Part shown: piece after piece, positions 13,518 to 17,232 of the stretch
Position numbering within the stretch: position 1 is the first letter of the stretch
How the letters are laid out: every line of letters begins with the position of its first letter
NCBI GenBank assembly: GCA_021648375.1
Contig: JAKISW010000048.1
Location: 1-17,232, forward strand
Length of the DNA: 17,232 nucleotides
Origin: Devosiaceae bacterium
Lineage (GTDB): Bacteria > Pseudomonadota > Alphaproteobacteria > Rhizobiales > Devosiaceae
Reading direction: 5' to 3'
The notes under the pieces: generated by a model
What the model saw: only the letters and a program-made list of their open reading frames with translations
Told to the model about the DNA's origin: nothing
Database searches by the model: none
Translations under genes and position numbers: made by a program

Positions 13518-15025
13518 TTATTTCCTCCAATATACTGACGATATTGACATTTTTGCCGCTGGTTGGTGCGTTTTTCGTAGCAATAGTTCCGGGCAATGAT
13601 GGTGTTTCGCTAACCAATATTCGCCGAATTTCTTTTATTACTACCCTGCTAACCTTCGGGTTTTCGCTGGTTATGTGGTCAATGTTTGATCCCTCCACCC
13701 CCGGTTTTCAATTTGTCATTGATATTCCTTGGATGGGCGATGTTATTGGCTATCGCATGGGTGTTGATGGCATTTCGATCCTGTTTATCGTGCTCACCGC
13801 CTTTTTGATGCCCTTGGTTGTTTTATCGGCATGGGGATCGGTCAAGGTCCGGGTTCGCGAATATATGATTGCGTTTCTATTCCTTGAAACCCTGATGATC
13901 GGGGTATTTTCGACCCTTGATCTGGCCATGTTCTTTGTGTTTTTTGAGGGTGGCCTGATCCCCATGTTCCTGATTATCGGGGTATGGGGCGGCAAAAACC
14001 GTATTCAGGCCTCCTATAAGTTTTTCTTTTATACCTTTGTCGGCTCAATCATGATGTTGCTGGCTATCATGGCCATGTATTGGCAGGCCGGCACGACTGA
14101 TATCCGCCAATTGCTTAAATATGATTTCTCACCAGAACTTCAATTCTGGTTATGGATTGCGTTTTTTGCCTCCTTTGCAGTCAAGCTGCCCATGTGGCCA
14201 TTGCATCGCTGGCTGCCAGAGGCCCATGTGGAGGCGCCCACTGGTGGCTCGGTAATTTTGGCCGCTATTTTGCTTAAAATGGGTGGGTATGGTTTTTTAA
14301 GATTTTCACTGCCCATGTTCCCGGATGCTTCGCTTTATTTCGCCGATTTCGTATTCTTCTTTTCCCTTGCCGCGATCATTATCACCTCGCTGATTGCCTT
14401 GGTTCAAGAGGATATTAAAAAGCTCATTGCCTATTCATCGGTGGCCCATATGGGGTTTGTTACCATTGGCATTTTTTCGGCCAATATTTATGGGGTGCAG
14501 GGAGCGATTTTTCAGATGCTCAGTCACGGCATAATTTCCGCCGCTCTGTTTTTCAGCGTCGGGGTAATTTATGACCGCCTGCATACCAGAGAAATCTCGG
14601 CCTATGGGGGCTTGGTTGAACGCATGCCCCGCTATGCCGCTGCCTTTATGATTTTCACCATGGCCAATGTGGGCCTGCCGGGAACTTCGGGCTTTGTCGG
14701 CGAGTTTTTAGTGCTGATCGGGATTTTTCAGGTTAATACTCTGGTTGCCATTATTGCCCTGTTTGCGATTATTCTTTCGGCCGGATATGCGCTTTGGCTT
14801 TATCGCCGGGTGATATTTGGTGCGTTGAGCAAAGAATCCCTAAAATCCATGATGGATATGGATCGTCGGGAACTGGCAGTGATTTTGCCATTAGTGGTTC
14901 TGACCATATTTTTCGGCTTTTATCCGGCTCCGATTTTGGATACTACGTCAGCCTCGGTAACAGCCCTTATTTCTCAATATCAAAGCACGATTGGCGCCCT
15001 GCCAATTGATGCGCTGGCTCAATAG
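13514..15025 (+). CDS. nuoM: NADH-quinone oxidoreductase subunit M (antiporter-like)
   Basis: The middle antiporter-like proton-pumping subunit (503 residues, ND4 homologue), with about 14 transmembrane helices. Glu145 in FFVFFEGGLIPMFLIIG, Lys224 in FAVKLPMWPLHRWLPEAHVE and Lys255 in ILLKMGGYG match E. coli Glu144, Lys234 and Lys265. VQEDIKKLIAYSSVAHMGFV and LSHGIISAALFFSVGVIYDR are family motifs. The start overlaps the nuoL stop by four bases (ATGA at 13514-13517), so NuoL and NuoM are probably made in step. Confidence 0.98.
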   Translation: MIISSNILTILTFLPLVGAFFVAIVPGNDGVSLTNIRRISFITTLLTFGFSLVMWSMFDPSTPGFQFVIDIPWMGDVIGYRMGVDGISILFIVLTAFLMPLVVLSAWGSVKVRVREYMIAFLFLETLMIGVFSTLDLAMFFVFFEGGLIPMFLIIGVWGGKNRIQASYKFFFYTFVGSIMMLLAIMAMYWQAGTTDIRQLLKYDFSPELQFWLWIAFFASFAVKLPMWPLHRWLPEAHVEAPTGGSVILAAILLKMGGYGFLRFSLPMFPDASLYFADFVFFFSLAAIIITSLIALVQEDIKKLIAYSSVAHMGFVTIGIFSANIYGVQGAIFQMLSHGIISAALFFSVGVIYDRLHTREISAYGGLVERMPRYAAAFMIFTMANVGLPGTSGFVGEFLVLIGIFQVNTLVAIIALFAIILSAGYALWLYRRVIFGALSKESLKSMMDMDRRELAVILPLVVLTIFFGFYPAPILDTTSASVTALISQYQSTIGALPIDALAQ

Positions 15026-15034
15026 GAGACTAAC

Positions 15035-16477
15035 ATGAAATCCGATTTGACCAGTTTTGCAGCACTTGCTCCAGCCTATCCAGAATTGCTCTTGGCAATC
15101 AGCGCCTTGGTTTTGTTGATGGCCGGAGTGTTTATCAAAAACTCCAGCGGTCGTCTGGCCGGTGTTAGTATTGGCCTGCTATTGGCATTGGCGGTTTTGA
15201 TTGTCATGCAGCCCCAGACCGGTATTTTGTTTAATGGCGGCTTTATTCAGGATGATTTTGCCCGCTATATGAAGGTTCTGGTGCTGGTTGGCTCGGCTTT
15301 GGCTCTGGTGCTTTCTGTTTCAAGCGCAGCTGATAATGGCTTGGCAAAATTCGAATATTCTGTGCTGATAATATTGGCCACCCTTGGCATGATGATCATG
15401 GTTTCCGCCAATGATCTGATGGTGCTCTATATCGGCATAGAATTGCAGGCCCTCTCGCTTTATGTTCTTGCGTCCATGCGGCGCGACAATGCAGCAGCAA
15501 CCGAGGCAGGACTGAAATATTTTGTTTTGGGTGCGCTGTCTTCAGGCATGCTGCTTTATGGCGCATCGCTGATCTATGGTTTTACCGGCCAGACCCAGCT
15601 AGATAAAATTGCCGAAGTTATACTTTTAGGCGATCGCTCGGTCGGGGTGATATTTGGTCTGGCATTTTTGCTGGCAGGTATCGCGTTTAAGATTTCCGCC
15701 GTACCTTTTCACATGTGGACGCCTGATGTTTATGAGGGCGCACCAACTCCTATCACCGCTTTTTTTGCCACCGCACCAAAGGTTGCGGCTATGGCCCTGT
15801 TGATCCGTCTGGTTACCGACAGTTTTGAACCTTTAACGAGGGATTGGCAGCAGATTGTTATTTTCCTATCCATTGCCTCCATGGCACTGGCGGCGTTTGC
15901 CGGGATTGGCCAAAAAAATCTAAAACGTCTGATTGCCTATTCGTCCATTGGTCATATGGGTTTTGCACTGGTTGGCCTAAGCGCTGCATCACAGGTGGGT
16001 GTTGAAGGGGTGGCTATCTACATGGCTATTTACCTGACTACTAATGTTGGCCTGTTTGCATGTATTCTTTCCCTTAAAAGCAGCGCCGGCTATGTGGAAA
16101 ATATTTCAGATCTAGCCGGATTGGCAAAAACCCGTCCCTATGTTGCAGCCACCATGGCAATTATGATGTTCTCGCTGATTGGTTTGCCGCCACTGGCTGG
16201 CTTCTTTGCCAAATGGCATGTTTTTCTGGCCGCGATCGAAGCAGAGCTTTTTGCCCTTGCCATAATAGGTGTTTTTGCCAGTGCCATAAGCGCCTTTTAT
16301 TATCTTCGTATTTGTAAAATAATGTATTTTGACGAGCCGAAGAACGAATTTGCAAAAATCCCCGGTGAGTTGGGATTTGTTATGGCCATTACCGGATTTT
16401 TGATTGCATCGTATTTCTTAACCGTCGGCAGTCCTTTGGTTGACGCGGCAAATTTTGCAACTCTCAGCCTGTTCTAG
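15035..16477 (+). CDS. nuoN: NADH-quinone oxidoreductase subunit N (antiporter-like)
   Basis: The proximal antiporter-like subunit (480 residues, ND2 homologue), with about 14 transmembrane helices. Visible key residues are Glu136 (LYIGIELQALSLYVLAS), Lys161 (EAGLKYFVLGALSSGM) and Lys219 (GIAFKISAVPFHMWTPDVYE). They match the Glu133/Lys158/Lys217 set of E. coli. KNLKRLIAYSSIGHMGFAL and MFSLIGLPPLAGFFAKWHVF are typical. AGGAG (15024-15028), overlapping the nuoM stop, lies 6 bases before the ATG. This is the last complex I gene, and birA follows after 12 bases. Confidence 0.98.
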   Translation: MKSDLTSFAALAPAYPELLLAISALVLLMAGVFIKNSSGRLAGVSIGLLLALAVLIVMQPQTGILFNGGFIQDDFARYMKVLVLVGSALALVLSVSSAADNGLAKFEYSVLIILATLGMMIMVSANDLMVLYIGIELQALSLYVLASMRRDNAAATEAGLKYFVLGALSSGMLLYGASLIYGFTGQTQLDKIAEVILLGDRSVGVIFGLAFLLAGIAFKISAVPFHMWTPDVYEGAPTPITAFFATAPKVAAMALLIRLVTDSFEPLTRDWQQIVIFLSIASMALAAFAGIGQKNLKRLIAYSSIGHMGFALVGLSAASQVGVEGVAIYMAIYLTTNVGLFACILSLKSSAGYVENISDLAGLAKTRPYVAATMAIMMFSLIGLPPLAGFFAKWHVFLAAIEAELFALAIIGVFASAISAFYYLRICKIMYFDEPKNEFAKIPGELGFVMAITGFLIASYFLTVGSPLVDAANFATLSLF

Positions 16478-16489
16478 CGAGCGTTTCAG

Positions 16490-17232
16490 GTGATAGACAA
16501 TTTTGCCCTTGGACCCAAAGCAGCTTTTGCGGGCTATGGGTTGGAGCACGTGAAAACTACCCCGTCTACCAATCAGTTGGCGTTTGAATGTATTGCTAAA
16601 ATGGCGAATGATGAAACTGCCTCATCAGATAACAAAACCGGTATTTGGTTTGTTGCCGATCAACAAACTAAAGGCCGGGGCAGGTTGGGACGAACCTGGC
16701 TGTCTAAAGAAGGCAATCTCACCGCGTCGCTTTTGCTGATTTTGCCCAAGCAAACCCAGTATTTACAGGTTTTAAGTTTTGTTGCCGCCATTGCTCTTGC
16801 CGATGCAATTGACGAGGTTCTTGATGAAGATTCAAAAAACAACCTGAAATTAAAATGGCCCAATGATTTGCTGTTTTTTGGGAGCAAACTGGCTGGAATT
16901 TTAATTGAAGCGCAAATGCTTGGCGATGGAGGCTACGCAATCATTATCGGCTTCGGTGTGAATATAAAAAGCGCACCAGAAGGAATTGCCTATCCGGTCA
17001 GCGCCATAAGCCAGATGGGGGCGAATGCAACTGAACATTCTCTTTTTTGCTCCCTAAGTGATAGTTGGCATCAAAAATTTTCCTTGTGGAACTATGGGCG
17101 TGGGTCAAAAGAAGTGTTATCGCAGTGGCGCAATAGAGCCTTTGGAATTGGCAAGCCTATTAATGTAAATCAATCGGAAAAAATTCTGAGCGGAGTTTTT
17201 TGCGATATCGACGACACTGGACGTTTGGTTTT
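16490..17232 (+). CDS. birA: Biotin--[acetyl-CoA-carboxylase] ligase (3' end cut by window edge)
   Basis: Cytoplasmic enzyme that activates biotin with ATP and attaches it to the biotin carboxyl carrier protein. 247 codons are visible and the frame is open to the edge. Motifs are TTPSTNQLAFE near the start, the biotinyl-AMP loop KGRGRLGRTW (61-70), KWPNDLLFF (122-130), SKLAGILIE (132-140), with Lys133 as the likely catalytic lysine, and IGFGVNI (153-159). It begins directly with the catalytic domain, without the N-terminal winged-helix repressor domain of E. coli BirA, so it is not expected to regulate biotin genes itself. The likely start is the GTG at 16490. No earlier ATG fits, and the upstream ribosome-binding site is weak. 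It is probably co-transcribed with nuo. In many alphaproteobacteria nuoN is followed by birA. Confidence 0.93.
   Translation, partial: MIDNFALGPKAAFAGYGLEHVKTTPSTNQLAFECIAKMANDETASSDNKTGIWFVADQQTKGRGRLGRTWLSKEGNLTASLLLILPKQTQYLQVLSFVAAIALADAIDEVLDEDSKNNLKLKWPNDLLFFGSKLAGILIEAQMLGDGGYAIIIGFGVNIKSAPEGIAYPVSAISQMGANATEHSLFCSLSDSWHQKFSLWNYGRGSKEVLSQWRNRAFGIGKPINVNQSEKILSGVFCDIDDTGRLV

Noticed and set aside
1484..16477. A hidden novel system within the operon
   Set aside because: Every large frame matches a standard complex I subunit with its expected residues. No CRISPR, toxin, defence or phage signatures were seen.

Overview
The window is a stretch of alphaproteobacterial chromosome dominated by a complete 14-gene nuo operon (nuoA to nuoN), which encodes the proton-pumping NADH:quinone oxidoreductase (respiratory complex I). 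All 14 genes lie on the + strand, each appears intact, and birA (biotin protein ligase) follows and runs off the right edge. The organism is probably a member of the Hyphomicrobiales (Rhizobiales) or a close relative. The reasons are the separate nuoC and nuoD genes, a NuoB of the rhizobial form and length, a NuoE with a long Lys/Ala/Pro linker and a C-terminal helix-hairpin-helix domain, and the nuoN-birA order. Base composition looks moderate (not counted), so I do not name a genus.

Layout. Positions 1-207 hold the 5' end of an IS3-family insertion sequence on the - strand: the first 44 codons of the orfA transposase gene plus its non-coding terminal segment. Positions 208-606 contain no gene I can support. 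Positions 607-1137 encode a small secreted outer-membrane beta-barrel protein, followed by a clear rho-independent terminator (1166-1193). Positions 1194-1483 are the nuo leader, with inverted repeats and a cluster of short degenerate direct repeats but no convincing promoter. nuoA to nuoN occupy 1484-16477, and birA starts at 16490.

How the genes work together. NuoE, F and G form the NADH-oxidising module (FMN, N1a, N1b, N3, N4, N5). NuoB, C, D and I form the connecting quinone-reducing module (N2, N6a, N6b and the quinone pocket). NuoA, H, J, K, L, M and N form the membrane arm, in which L, M and N are antiporter-like pumps. All the iron-sulfur ligands and the main charged membrane residues I checked are present, so the complex should be functional. 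Genes are tightly packed, with overlaps at nuoA/B, nuoD/E and nuoL/M. The three larger gaps (nuoC-D, nuoI-J, nuoJ-K) are each spanned by a very short reading frame whose stop overlaps the next start codon. The 37-codon one between nuoI and nuoJ is the best candidate for something undescribed.

I see no new defence, mobile or biosynthetic system here. The points of interest are the mini-reading-frames, the NuoE extension, the repeat-rich leader and the IS-flanking region.
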